The position numbers and the translations under genes were made by a program. The notes under the pieces were generated by a model that was given only the letters and a program-made list of their open reading frames with translations, did not search any database and was not told the origin of the DNA. Of a stretch of 64,000 nt of DNA, positions 32,149 to 40,410 are shown in pieces (position 1 is the first letter of the stretch; every line of letters begins with the position of its first letter). The stretch is taken from assembly GCA_019416285.1 (NCBI GenBank), contig DXXM01000002.1:1-64000 (forward strand). Reading direction: 5' to 3'. Source of the DNA: Bacteroidales bacterium. GTDB taxonomy: Bacteria > Bacteroidota > Bacteroidia > Bacteroidales > Muribaculaceae.

Positions 32149-33540
32149 TTACGCTTCGCTGACGTAGATTTGGGCGTTTTCGTATTTCATTACTCTGACG
32201 CGGGAGCCGGCATGGATGAAGCCGCGTGTGGCCACAGCGTCAAGGACTTCACCATTGATTTCGACTTTGCCTGCGGGACGCATATCGGTGACGGCTGCCC
32301 CTTCAAGGCCGATGTAGTTGACCGGAGCCATGTCTACGCCTATATATCCGTCCTTAACCTGCTGCGTGAGCATGAGTTCGGTGTGGCGGCGCACCCATTT
32401 TGGTCCGTGGGAGGATGTCAGATACCATATAGCACCCACGGCGAGGAAAATTCCCGCGAGGAAGATGACCATCGAGCTCCACACGGCGTCGGCGTTGAGG
32501 TGGGAGAGGGAGAAGGTGTAGTGTTCAATCAGGCCGAGGATGACCGCGGCGCAGATACAGGTGATTCCCGCTATGCCCGTTATCCCGAAACCGGGAACCA
32601 CGAATACCTCAAGCACTATCAGCATCACTCCGAGTACAAACAGCAGGATAATCCATGAGCTTGCTATGCCGGTGATGTAGAGCGGGAGGAAATACAACAC
32701 CGCGGCTATGATTGCAGCCGCCGAAGGGAAACCTACACCGGGCGAATGGAGCTCCATGTATATGCCTCCTACTATTATCATGATGAGCACGGCCTGGACC
32801 GCAGGATTGGTGAAGAAGCCTATGAGATGGTCGAGCCAGTCGGGTCGGTATTCCTCTATCGAATAACTTTCGGGAGAGTGGTCGAGCTGCGCCATTACAT
32901 CGTCGACAGACTCCGCTTTCGCTTCGGCATAGCCCCATTTGACGGCCTCGTCTGCGGTAAATGTCAGCACTCTTGTCGAGTCAATGAGCCCCGGAACCTC
33001 CACACGGCTGTCGACCATGGCCTCAGCAATCAGCGGGTCGCGGCGCCACTTCTGATTGCCGAGCGAGTCGGTGAGTTTGCCGTGGCTCTCGGCGGTGGCA
33101 CGCATCATGGCGCGCATATACGACTGATATTTGTCGGGCATGGCCGCTCCGTCGGCACCGTTGACCACTGTCACGGCTCCCATCGACGCACCTCCGCGCA
33201 TATAGACCGAATCACATGCAAGCGCGATGAGCGCTCCGGCCGAAGCTGCATTGTTGTCGACAAAAGCCACCACGGGCCCGGGGAAATTCAGCAGGGCGGT
33301 GCGGATTGAGTCGGCATGGACCACCGACCCTCCGTAGGTGTTGAGATGCACCAGCAGCATATCGCTGTTGCGTTTCCGGGCTTCGTCGAGAGCCTGCCGC
33401 GTGTAGCGCCATGTGCTCGACCCGATTTCATCGTCGAGCCGTAGCATGTAGACATTGTAGTATTCGTCAGCCCGCAGGCTCAGTCCGAGTCCCGACAGAA
33501 GAGCAACGAGTGTGATGAGGAGAAGGCGTTTGAGAAACAT
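32149..33540 (-). CDS. NfeD-family membrane serine protease (long form)
   Basis: A 463-residue protein with a signal peptide, a ClpP-like protease domain and membrane spans. Protease motifs are HLNTYGGSV near residue 66, VDNNAASAGALIALACDSVYM with the catalytic Ser near 102, and a downstream Lys candidate (WRRDP region near 165). Four or so membrane spans occupy residues 235-375, and an OB-fold NfeD domain (GLEGAAVTDMRPAGKVEINGE) closes it. Long NfeD proteins partner SPFH/stomatin-like proteins in membrane quality control; no such gene is adjacent here. It is the last gene of the leftward run from menB. Confidence 0.92.
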   Translation of the reverse strand: MFLKRLLLITLVALLSGLGLSLRADEYYNVYMLRLDDEIGSSTWRYTRQALDEARKRNSDMLLVHLNTYGGSVVHADSIRTALLNFPGPVVAFVDNNAASAGALIALACDSVYMRGGASMGAVTVVNGADGAAMPDKYQSYMRAMMRATAESHGKLTDSLGNQKWRRDPLIAEAMVDSRVEVPGLIDSTRVLTFTADEAVKWGYAEAKAESVDDVMAQLDHSPESYSIEEYRPDWLDHLIGFFTNPAVQAVLIMIIVGGIYMELHSPGVGFPSAAAIIAAVLYFLPLYITGIASSWIILLFVLGVMLIVLEVFVVPGFGITGIAGITCICAAVILGLIEHYTFSLSHLNADAVWSSMVIFLAGIFLAVGAIWYLTSSHGPKWVRRHTELMLTQQVKDGYIGVDMAPVNYIGLEGAAVTDMRPAGKVEINGEVLDAVATRGFIHAGSRVRVMKYENAQIYVSEA

Positions 33541-33582
33541 GATGTTTTATAATATGTTTAATGTGATGATGTGTGGATATTG

Positions 33583-34668
33583 TCACGACGGCTGAGTGCC
33601 GTTTTTCTTGTTTTTGAATCCCTGCTGAATCCAGCCCGGCATTATGCAGGCTCCGATAAGTAGATATACATAGTAGCTTATGATGCGCCAGAAAAGGGCA
33701 ATCACGAGTGCCATACCGGTGCTGTGGATGAGGTCGCCGTAGTAAGTAGTGAAAAGCCACTCGCTGATACCCGCGCTGCCCGGGGTGGGGCTGACCATGA
33801 GGCATACCCACACGATAAACTGGCGCGCGAAGACTATCAACTGGTTGGCTCCGGGGGCGAATCCGAGAAAAAGCGCGTTGACTACGAGATATCGCGATGA
33901 CCATGAGAGGGCCGTGGCTCCGAATGTCTCAAGCCACCATCTTAGCGGGCGCTTTTTCAGTTCTCTGCCAGTGGACTCCATGTTCTGCCCGAGTGTATCG
34001 ACCTGAGCTGCCCACTTACGGAGAAATTTGAAGTGAAACAGCCAGTTGAGAAACATGTGGATGCCGTGTGGCTTAACTATGATGCCGAGAAAGAGTATGG
34101 TCGTCCATACGAATATTACGGCGTATACGCCCCAGAAAACAGACTGAAGTCCTATCGTGAAACCGCCGTGACCGAAGTCAAACAGCTCGTTATAGGGCAC
34201 AATCAGCATGATAATCGGCAGGGAGACCACAAAAAACAGTTCGTCGAGAAATAGAGTGGTCATCATCAGCGTGGTGGCACGTCCTAACTCGATTCCCTCG
34301 CGGTTAAGGAATATCATGCCTAAGGCACTTCCTCCCACCGCCGACGGGGTCACGCAGGATGTAAACTCGCAGAGCATGTCGACTTTCCACGCCTTTATCC
34401 ACGGCAACTGGCGGTCGGTCAGCGCGCGGAAGCGCCATGTCAGTCCGAAATCGCGCCCAATCATGAAGAGCCATGCCAAAGCTATGCACGCTATAACATG
34501 GAAATCAAAATGTATCGAGTCCCAGACTTTCACGCTGAATTCCCTGTGAAACAGCCATGCGACTACTGCCAGACCGATGGCAATCGGCAGGAATATCTTC
34601 CAGGCGAGATTGAGCGTCTGCCTGCGCACGGAAGGGGTGGGTTTACTGTTTGTGTCCGGTGTGTTCAT
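33583..34668 (-). CDS. Lysylphosphatidylglycerol synthase TM-region (UPF0104) family membrane protein
   Basis: A 361-residue inner-membrane protein with about eight spans and the UPF0104/MprF-flippase family motifs: CITPSAVGG-type sequence at CVTPSAVGGSALGM near residue 107, and the C-terminal MVSPTPGSAGISEW stretch near residue 293. Members flip or export lipids; many are neighbours of glycosyltransferases, as here. Its start overlaps the upstream glycosyltransferase by 26 bases, so the pair probably makes and moves a glycolipid. Substrate unknown. Confidence 0.88.
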   Translation of the reverse strand: MNTPDTNSKPTPSVRRQTLNLAWKIFLPIAIGLAVVAWLFHREFSVKVWDSIHFDFHVIACIALAWLFMIGRDFGLTWRFRALTDRQLPWIKAWKVDMLCEFTSCVTPSAVGGSALGMIFLNREGIELGRATTLMMTTLFLDELFFVVSLPIIMLIVPYNELFDFGHGGFTIGLQSVFWGVYAVIFVWTTILFLGIIVKPHGIHMFLNWLFHFKFLRKWAAQVDTLGQNMESTGRELKKRPLRWWLETFGATALSWSSRYLVVNALFLGFAPGANQLIVFARQFIVWVCLMVSPTPGSAGISEWLFTTYYGDLIHSTGMALVIALFWRIISYYVYLLIGACIMPGWIQQGFKNKKNGTQPS

Positions 34669-35833
34669 GACGGGCTATTATTTCGTCGTAACGGTTTATG
34701 ACTTCATCAATGACATCGTGCCACGGTCGTGCGAGGGTTTTCCGCGCATTAGCTCCCACGTAGGCGAGTGTCTGCGGGTCCGTCGAGAGGTTTTGGATTA
34801 CCTGTGCGTAGGCCTCGGGAGTGCGTGAGGTGAGAAATCCGTTGACGCGGTCGGTGATTGGTTCCGCGGCGGTAGAGCCTTCGAGCAGTATGGTGGGTGT
34901 CTGCATCGCTGCGGCCTCGCGGACAACGAGCGGAGCGTTGTCATAGAAAGATGGGAAGAGAAACAGATTCGAACCGGCATAATATCTGCGCAGCTCCTCC
35001 CGGTCGTTTATTACTCCGTGGAATGTCACATGGTCCTCAAGATCGAGGGAGCGCACAAGTGCCTGCATATTCTCGAGTGCGTAGCCGGTGCCAATGAAGT
35101 TCAGATGATATTTCACACCGCGTAGAAATGGGAGCGTACGGATGATGACTTCTATACCTTTTTCAAGTATGTGCTGCCCGACAAAAAGCAAGCCCAGTTC
35201 GTCATCGGCGAGGCCTATATGACGGTGTGATTCCAGGCGATAGCCGTCGATGTCGTCGATGCCTCCGGCGAAATCGTTTCCGTTGTCGACCACAGTCACT
35301 TTCCCTCTGTAACCGTATTCGCGCAGCGTCTCTTCGACGGCGCCCTGCGGAATCCATACCTCCGTCGCCGAGTTGTAGAACTCCAGCAGGCGTTTCATCT
35401 GATATTTCACCATCGGACCCGGCAGTGAGCGCTCAAGGTCAGTCCGGTATTTCGAATGGAAGGTGGCCACGAGGGGAATGTCATGTTTGCGCGCTGCGTA
35501 CGCTGCGAGACGTCCGGACGAAAAGGGGCAGTGGGCGTGGACAATGCGGAAGGGTGTGTTGCGCATGTGGCGCCAGATGAACGGGTCGAAGCGGGGATAA
35601 CCGTAGCGGTAGGGATGACGGTTGTAGATGGGCAGAGAGAAGTAGCGGTAGAGTTTCAGCTCAGGCAGTCCGGTGAATTTCGGAGCCCACGGTGTCACTA
35701 CGCACACATCGCGTCCGGCTTTTGTGAGCCAGTTACAGTAGTTCTCCACAGTCAGTGTCACTCCGTCGAGTACGGGCGGGAAACTGTCGTTGAACAATCC
35801 GTAATATATTTTGCTGGCTGTCTCTGAATTCAT
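34643..35833 (-). CDS. GT4-type glycosyltransferase
   Basis: A 396-residue cytosolic or membrane-associated glycosyltransferase with the GT-B fold. The N-terminal region has GLFNDSFPPVLDGVTLTVENY (acceptor side, near residue 13), the HAHCPFSSGRLAAY and TFHSKYRTD blocks near 120-145, and the C-terminal nucleotide-sugar site LFVGQHILEKG near 215 and FPSFYDNAPLVVREAAAMQTP near 305, which includes the family Ex7E-type pattern. It resembles enzymes that add sugars to diacylglycerol or phosphatidylinositol. It is coupled to the flippase-like gene downstream. Confidence 0.9.
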   Translation of the reverse strand: MNSETASKIYYGLFNDSFPPVLDGVTLTVENYCNWLTKAGRDVCVVTPWAPKFTGLPELKLYRYFSLPIYNRHPYRYGYPRFDPFIWRHMRNTPFRIVHAHCPFSSGRLAAYAARKHDIPLVATFHSKYRTDLERSLPGPMVKYQMKRLLEFYNSATEVWIPQGAVEETLREYGYRGKVTVVDNGNDFAGGIDDIDGYRLESHRHIGLADDELGLLFVGQHILEKGIEVIIRTLPFLRGVKYHLNFIGTGYALENMQALVRSLDLEDHVTFHGVINDREELRRYYAGSNLFLFPSFYDNAPLVVREAAAMQTPTILLEGSTAAEPITDRVNGFLTSRTPEAYAQVIQNLSTDPQTLAYVGANARKTLARPWHDVIDEVINRYDEIIARHEHTGHKQ

Positions 35834-35910
35834 AAATGCGTCTTGACGTGAGAATCTCTGTTTCGTAAACGATACAAATATAACACTTATAAGGGGATTT
35901 CGAGTTGAAA

Positions 35911-36900
35911 TCAGCCTGAAATTTTTTTGCGGATGATTTTCTTTGAGCTTGTCAGAGGTATTTCATCGACTCTGACTATTGCTTTAGGCGCACGGCGGCT
36001 GCCGACAAGTATTTTTATACTTTCAAGTAAATCCGGCGCTACATCGCACATATCTGTCACCAGGACAGCTTCTTCACCCCAGCGGGCCGAGGAACGCGAG
36101 GTGATGTAGAAGCGGCATCCGGGAGGGAGGAGCGGGGAAATCTGTCGCTCTATTTCCTCGGGATAGATTTTCAGGCCGCCGGAGTTGATTATATTGTCGA
36201 AACGCCCGGTCCAACTGAAGCGGTCGGCGCCGCTCAGACTTACGATGTCGTTGGTGACGAGATGTCCAAACGACATCGTTTCGCTTTCTATCACCAGGCA
36301 TCCGCGCTCGTCGCAGGAGAATCTGAAGCCGGGAAGCGCCGTGAATTCCTCTTCGCCAAGTCTCCGTAGGGCCACATGGCTGCATGTCTCGGTCATGCCG
36401 TAGGTGGCATAGGCCGGTATGCCGCTCGCAATGATTTTTTTCTCGCTTTCAGGCGAAAGGGGAGCTCCGCCAACTATCATGTGGTCGATTCTGTCGGCAA
36501 ACCCAGAGTTAAGCACCCCATCTATCTGCGAGGGGACTACCGGAAGAAGCGATATTCGCCAGACCTCCTTGGGGAGCGTGTGCAGTGGATGGTTGGATGG
36601 CTCTTCGACCACAAGGCTGCATCCGGCTTCGATGGCGCGGACAATCTGCATTTTCCCTGCGATATAGGAGGGGGAGAGGGGAAGAAAGAGGCATGACTCG
36701 GCCGAGAGATTGAAAAAACGGATGGTGGCGCGGGCCGACGCCTGCATGTCGCTTTTGAGCAGTCTCACTTCTTTCGGTGTGCCGGTTGAACCGGATGTAT
36801 GCGCTATGACGAAGGGGCTGTCATTTTCCCATTCGGCGATGAAATCGCTTGCATCCTGAGTCAGTCGGCGCAGTTCCATTGCAGAGAGGGGATTTTCCAT
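35911..36900 (-). CDS. menE: o-Succinylbenzoate-CoA ligase
   Basis: A 329-residue AMP-forming ligase that activates o-succinylbenzoate in menaquinone synthesis. Motifs: AHTSGSTGTPKEV (ATP loop, near residue 33), YATYGMTETCSHVA near 158, SWTGRFDNIINSGGLKIYPEE near 228, and the C-terminal lysine in SSKKIIRKKI. It is shorter than most members because the N-terminal subdomain is abbreviated, a pattern common in Bacteroidota. It overlaps menC by 40 bases and follows menB-menC on the same strand. Confidence 0.92.
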   Translation of the reverse strand: MENPLSAMELRRLTQDASDFIAEWENDSPFVIAHTSGSTGTPKEVRLLKSDMQASARATIRFFNLSAESCLFLPLSPSYIAGKMQIVRAIEAGCSLVVEEPSNHPLHTLPKEVWRISLLPVVPSQIDGVLNSGFADRIDHMIVGGAPLSPESEKKIIASGIPAYATYGMTETCSHVALRRLGEEEFTALPGFRFSCDERGCLVIESETMSFGHLVTNDIVSLSGADRFSWTGRFDNIINSGGLKIYPEEIERQISPLLPPGCRFYITSRSSARWGEEAVLVTDMCDVAPDLLESIKILVGSRRAPKAIVRVDEIPLTSSKKIIRKKISG

Positions 36901-37916
36901 TCGTCACCGCTGCGGTAGCGGAGTTTGTCGCCCTGCAAGTACAGGGGCGAGGGGATATTGTTGTGATACAGTTGCCCGGTGCCGAGTCCCTGGGGCATTG
37001 ATGTGTTGAGAGTTGCGACCCATTGGGCTATGGCGTTGAGGCCGATGTTGGACTCCAGTGCTGACGTGGCCCACCATCCGCAGTCCCTTTCCAAAGCGAG
37101 CCTTATCCATTCCTCCGAGCCTTCGAACCCTCCGGCAAGAGTGGGTTTGAGGATGATATAGGCCGGGCGGATTGCGTCGAGCATCCGTCGTTTCTCATCG
37201 GCGGAATTTATGCCTATCTGCTCCTCGTCGAGTGCGATGGGGATAGGAGAGTGCTCGCAGAGGCGGCGCATCTCGTCCCATTGTCCGGCGCGGATAGGCT
37301 GCTCGATGGAGTGGATATCGAATTTCGCCAGACGTTCAAGCCGTTGTAGGGCCTCCGAAGGCGAGAAGGCGCCGTTGGCGTCGAGTCGCAACTGCACTTC
37401 GGGAGCCTCACGGCGGATGAAATCAAGCAGGCTCAGCTCTTCATCGAAATCGATTCCTCCGATTTTAACTTTCACGCAGCGGAATTCTTCGTTGAGTTTG
37501 GAGGCTATGCGACGGCGCATTTCGTCGCGGTCGCCCATCCACACGAGCCCGTTGATAGTAATTTCGTCCTTGCCATCGGTCCATGCCGAAGGATAGATGA
37601 TGCGACGTCCGCCGTTTGCGAGGTCACGCACCGCTGTCTCGATGGCGAAACGTATCGACGGCCAGTCGGCGAGAAGCGAAGGCTGTGTCGCGTATCGGTC
37701 GATGTCGCGACACACCTCCGTGAGTTTCTCCTCGTAGTCGGGACGGTCGTCGCAACTGAGTCCGCGAAACAATCCGGCCTCCCCGAGTCCGTAGATTCCT
37801 TCGTGTCCGGAATCTGTGAGTCGGATAAAATATGTGTCCTTATGTCTCATCCGCTCGCGCGATGTGATGGCGGTGAAGCGGAAATCGAGACAGTATTTAC
37901 ACCAGCTTGCGTTCAA
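36861..37916 (-). CDS. menC: o-Succinylbenzoate synthase
   Basis: A 351-residue enolase-superfamily enzyme that dehydrates SHCHC to o-succinylbenzoate. It shows the lysine of CVKVKIGG near residue 148, the metal-binding Asp and Glu in LRLDANGAFSP (near 176) and SIEQPI (near 202), a further acidic ligand in IALDEEQIG near 222 and the lysine in YIILKPTLAGGFEGS near 250. It lies between menB (57-base gap) and menE (overlap) in a leftward cluster. Confidence 0.93.
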   Translation of the reverse strand: MNASWCKYCLDFRFTAITSRERMRHKDTYFIRLTDSGHEGIYGLGEAGLFRGLSCDDRPDYEEKLTEVCRDIDRYATQPSLLADWPSIRFAIETAVRDLANGGRRIIYPSAWTDGKDEITINGLVWMGDRDEMRRRIASKLNEEFRCVKVKIGGIDFDEELSLLDFIRREAPEVQLRLDANGAFSPSEALQRLERLAKFDIHSIEQPIRAGQWDEMRRLCEHSPIPIALDEEQIGINSADEKRRMLDAIRPAYIILKPTLAGGFEGSEEWIRLALERDCGWWATSALESNIGLNAIAQWVATLNTSMPQGLGTGQLYHNNIPSPLYLQGDKLRYRSGDEWKIPSLQWNCAD

Positions 37917-37973
37917 AAGTTAAAGCGTTTGTTTAATTAAACTTATACTTGCATTTAATTTTGGAATCCCCAA

Positions 37974-38795
37974 TCAACCAGGGAATTTCGGGAACTGCTC
38001 GAAGTCGGGGTCGCGCTTTTCAAGGAAGGCATTTTTACCTTCCTGGGCTTCGGCCATCAGGTAATACATGAGAGTGGCGTCACCGGCAAATTCCATGAGT
38101 CCGCGCTGTCCGTCGAGCTCAGCATTGAGAGCGCGCTTTATCATGCGGATAGCCATCGGGGAACGGCTGAGAATGGTCTCGCACCACTCCACTGTCTCAT
38201 CCTCAAGACGGTCAAAAGGCACTACCTTGTTCACCATGCCCATGCGCTCGGCTTCCTCGGCGGTGTACTGGCGGCAGAGAAACCATATCTCGCGGGCCTT
38301 TTTCTGACCCACGCAGCGTGCGAGGTAGCTTGAGCCGAAACCGGCGTCGAAACTGCCTACCTTCGGACCGGTCTGGCCGAAACGTGCGTTGTCGGAAGCG
38401 ATAGAGAGGTCACAGACCACATTCAATACATTGCCGCCGCCGATAGAATAACCGTTGACCATAGCGATGACAGGCTTCGGTATCGAGCGGATTGCCTTGT
38501 GGAGATCAAGCACATTGAGGCGGGGCACACCCTGCTCGTCAATGTAACCGCCTATGCCCTTCACATTCTGATCGCCGCCCGAGCAGAAAGCCTTGTCGCC
38601 GGCACCGGTGAGGATGATGACGCCAATGTCTGACGCATCGCGGCAATAAGCCATCGCGTCAAGCATCTCCTTGTTGGTCTGCGGCCGGAACGCATTGTAG
38701 ACATGCGGCCGGTTGATAGTGATTTTGGCTATACGCCCATATTGTTCGAAAAGTATATCCTCATACTTCTTGATAGCTTTCCATTCTCGTTTCAT
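37974..38795 (-). CDS. menB: 1,4-Dihydroxy-2-naphthoyl-CoA synthase
   Basis: A 273-residue crotonase-fold enzyme of menaquinone synthesis. It has the oxyanion-hole segment CSGGDQNVKGIGGY near residue 71, MVNGYSIGGGNVLNVVCDLSIAS near 112 and the catalytic region QTGPKVGSFDAGFGSSYLAR near 141. The short C terminus (DPDFEQFPKFPG) is typical. First gene of the leftward menB-menC-menE unit; menF, menD and menH are not in the window. Confidence 0.97.
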   Translation of the reverse strand: MKREWKAIKKYEDILFEQYGRIAKITINRPHVYNAFRPQTNKEMLDAMAYCRDASDIGVIILTGAGDKAFCSGGDQNVKGIGGYIDEQGVPRLNVLDLHKAIRSIPKPVIAMVNGYSIGGGNVLNVVCDLSIASDNARFGQTGPKVGSFDAGFGSSYLARCVGQKKAREIWFLCRQYTAEEAERMGMVNKVVPFDRLEDETVEWCETILSRSPMAIRMIKRALNAELDGQRGLMEFAGDATLMYYLMAEAQEGKNAFLEKRDPDFEQFPKFPG

Positions 38796-38949
38796 CGTAA
38801 GTCGTGATTTAAATATAATCTATATTGTAGTTTATATTGCTGTTTATAATCGTTGGAGCGATTTATGATTTCTGTTGACAAAATTAGCAAAAAATCACCG
38901 AATAAACCGCTCTCAATGTTCCAAAGCTATTGCATCAACAGCTTTTTTA

Positions 38950-38979
38950 TTGAGATGTCGGGGGAAATATTTAACTTTG
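38950..38979 (+). promoter_or_regulatory. serB promoter
   Basis: TTG at 38950-38952, nineteen bases, TAACTTTG at 38972-38979; start of transcription near 38986, leader of about 80 bases. Confidence 0.72.
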
Positions 38980-39064
38980 CGGTGAAATGCTTATGCGGTG
39001 CATACGGATTTGTAATGTGGATTTTAATTAGATAATTCTTCCAACTGATTAACAGGTATTTTTT

Positions 39065-40294
39065 ATGGAAAAAGCTCAACTCGAACTCATACTCATCAAT
39101 ATATCGGGACAGGATCATCCGGGTGTCACTTCGGCGCTGTCTGAGATTCTTGCAAAATATAATGCCGGTATCCTTGACATAGGCCAGGCCGATATACATC
39201 ATACTCTTTCGCTCGGTATCCTCATAAAGACCGATTCCTTGGTGTCGGGCAATATAATGAAAGAGCTGCTTTTCAAGGCTACGGAGCTCAATGTGAATAT
39301 CCGTTTTTCGCCTGTCAGCATTGATGAATACGAAAAATGGGTGGGGATGCAGGGTAAGGACCGCTGGATTATCACTATCCTCGGCCGACGCCTCACGGCC
39401 CGACAGATTGCTAACGTCACTGCCGAGATTTCGGAGCAGGGGATGAATATCGATTCCATCCAGCGACTCACCGGCCGCATGCCGCTCGGCGAGGAGGAGC
39501 AACCGCTGTCAAAATCGTGTGTTGAGTTTTCTGTCCGCGGTATGCCGCGCGATGTTTCGGCTATGCAGGCGCGTTTCATGCAGCTTTCGCAGGAGGATGA
39601 TTTCGACATATCTATGCAGGAGGACACTCTCTACCGCCGTTGCCGCCGTCTGATCTGTTTTGATATGGATTCGACCCTTATCGAGACGGAGGTTATCGAC
39701 GAGCTTGCGATGCGTGCCGGGGTGGGTGACCAGGTCAAGGCTATCACCGAGCGGGCCATGAGGGGCGAGATTGACTTCTGCGAGAGTTTCAGGGAGCGTG
39801 TGGCTCTGCTCAAAGGGCTTGATGAGAGTGTGATGCGCGAGATTGCCGAGAATCTGCCCATAACCGAGGGTGTCGACCGCATGATGCAGGTGCTCAAGCG
39901 TGTGGGCTACAAGACTGCGATACTTTCAGGCGGTTTTACCTATTTCGGAAATTATCTCAAACAGAAATACGGATTCGATTATGTGTATGCCAACGAGCTT
40001 GAGATTGTCGACGGCAAGCTGACGGGCCGTTATCTCGGAGATATTGTCGACGGGCGCCGCAAGGCTGAACTTCTGCGCCTGATAGCTCAGGTGGAGAACG
40101 TGAATATCGCTCAGACGATAGCTGTGGGCGACGGGGCAAATGACCTTCCGATGCTTTCGACCGCCGGACTCGGCATTGCTTTCCACGCAAAACCGAAAGT
40201 GAAGCAGACCGCCGAACAGTCCATCTCGACAATCGGTCTCGACGGTGTGCTCTACTTCCTTGGCTTCAAAGATTCATTCATTTCCGAGAAATAA
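39065..40294 (+). CDS. serB: Phosphoserine phosphatase with N-terminal ACT domains
   Basis: The 409-residue enzyme makes L-serine from phosphoserine. Residues 1-175 form two ACT-type regulatory domains (INISGQDHPGVTSAL; WIITILGRRLTARQIANV). Residues 190-405 are a HAD phosphatase with the nucleophile motif CFDMDSTLIETE, LSGGFTYFG near 285 and GDGANDLPML near 356. The ACT domains suggest allosteric control by an amino acid. A perfect 22-bp hairpin terminator follows. Confidence 0.96.
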   Translation: MEKAQLELILINISGQDHPGVTSALSEILAKYNAGILDIGQADIHHTLSLGILIKTDSLVSGNIMKELLFKATELNVNIRFSPVSIDEYEKWVGMQGKDRWIITILGRRLTARQIANVTAEISEQGMNIDSIQRLTGRMPLGEEEQPLSKSCVEFSVRGMPRDVSAMQARFMQLSQEDDFDISMQEDTLYRRCRRLICFDMDSTLIETEVIDELAMRAGVGDQVKAITERAMRGEIDFCESFRERVALLKGLDESVMREIAENLPITEGVDRMMQVLKRVGYKTAILSGGFTYFGNYLKQKYGFDYVYANELEIVDGKLTGRYLGDIVDGRRKAELLRLIAQVENVNIAQTIAVGDGANDLPMLSTAGLGIAFHAKPKVKQTAEQSISTIGLDGVLYFLGFKDSFISEK

Positions 40295-40319
40295 GGGAGA
40301 GGATACTCACGGTCGAAAA

Positions 40320-40376
40320 CTAAAACCCAGTTCCTGTCTGCAATGAAAAAAGCAGACAGGAACTGGGTTTTAGTTT
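40320..40376. terminator. Bidirectional terminator, serB / alpha-2-macroglobulin gene
   Basis: Perfect 22-bp inverted repeat 40320-40341 / 40352-40373 with a 10-base loop and T-run, between convergent genes. Confidence 0.9.
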
Positions 40377-40410
40377 TTATGTCGAGAAGTGGCTGAGGTA
40401 TTCAGGATTC

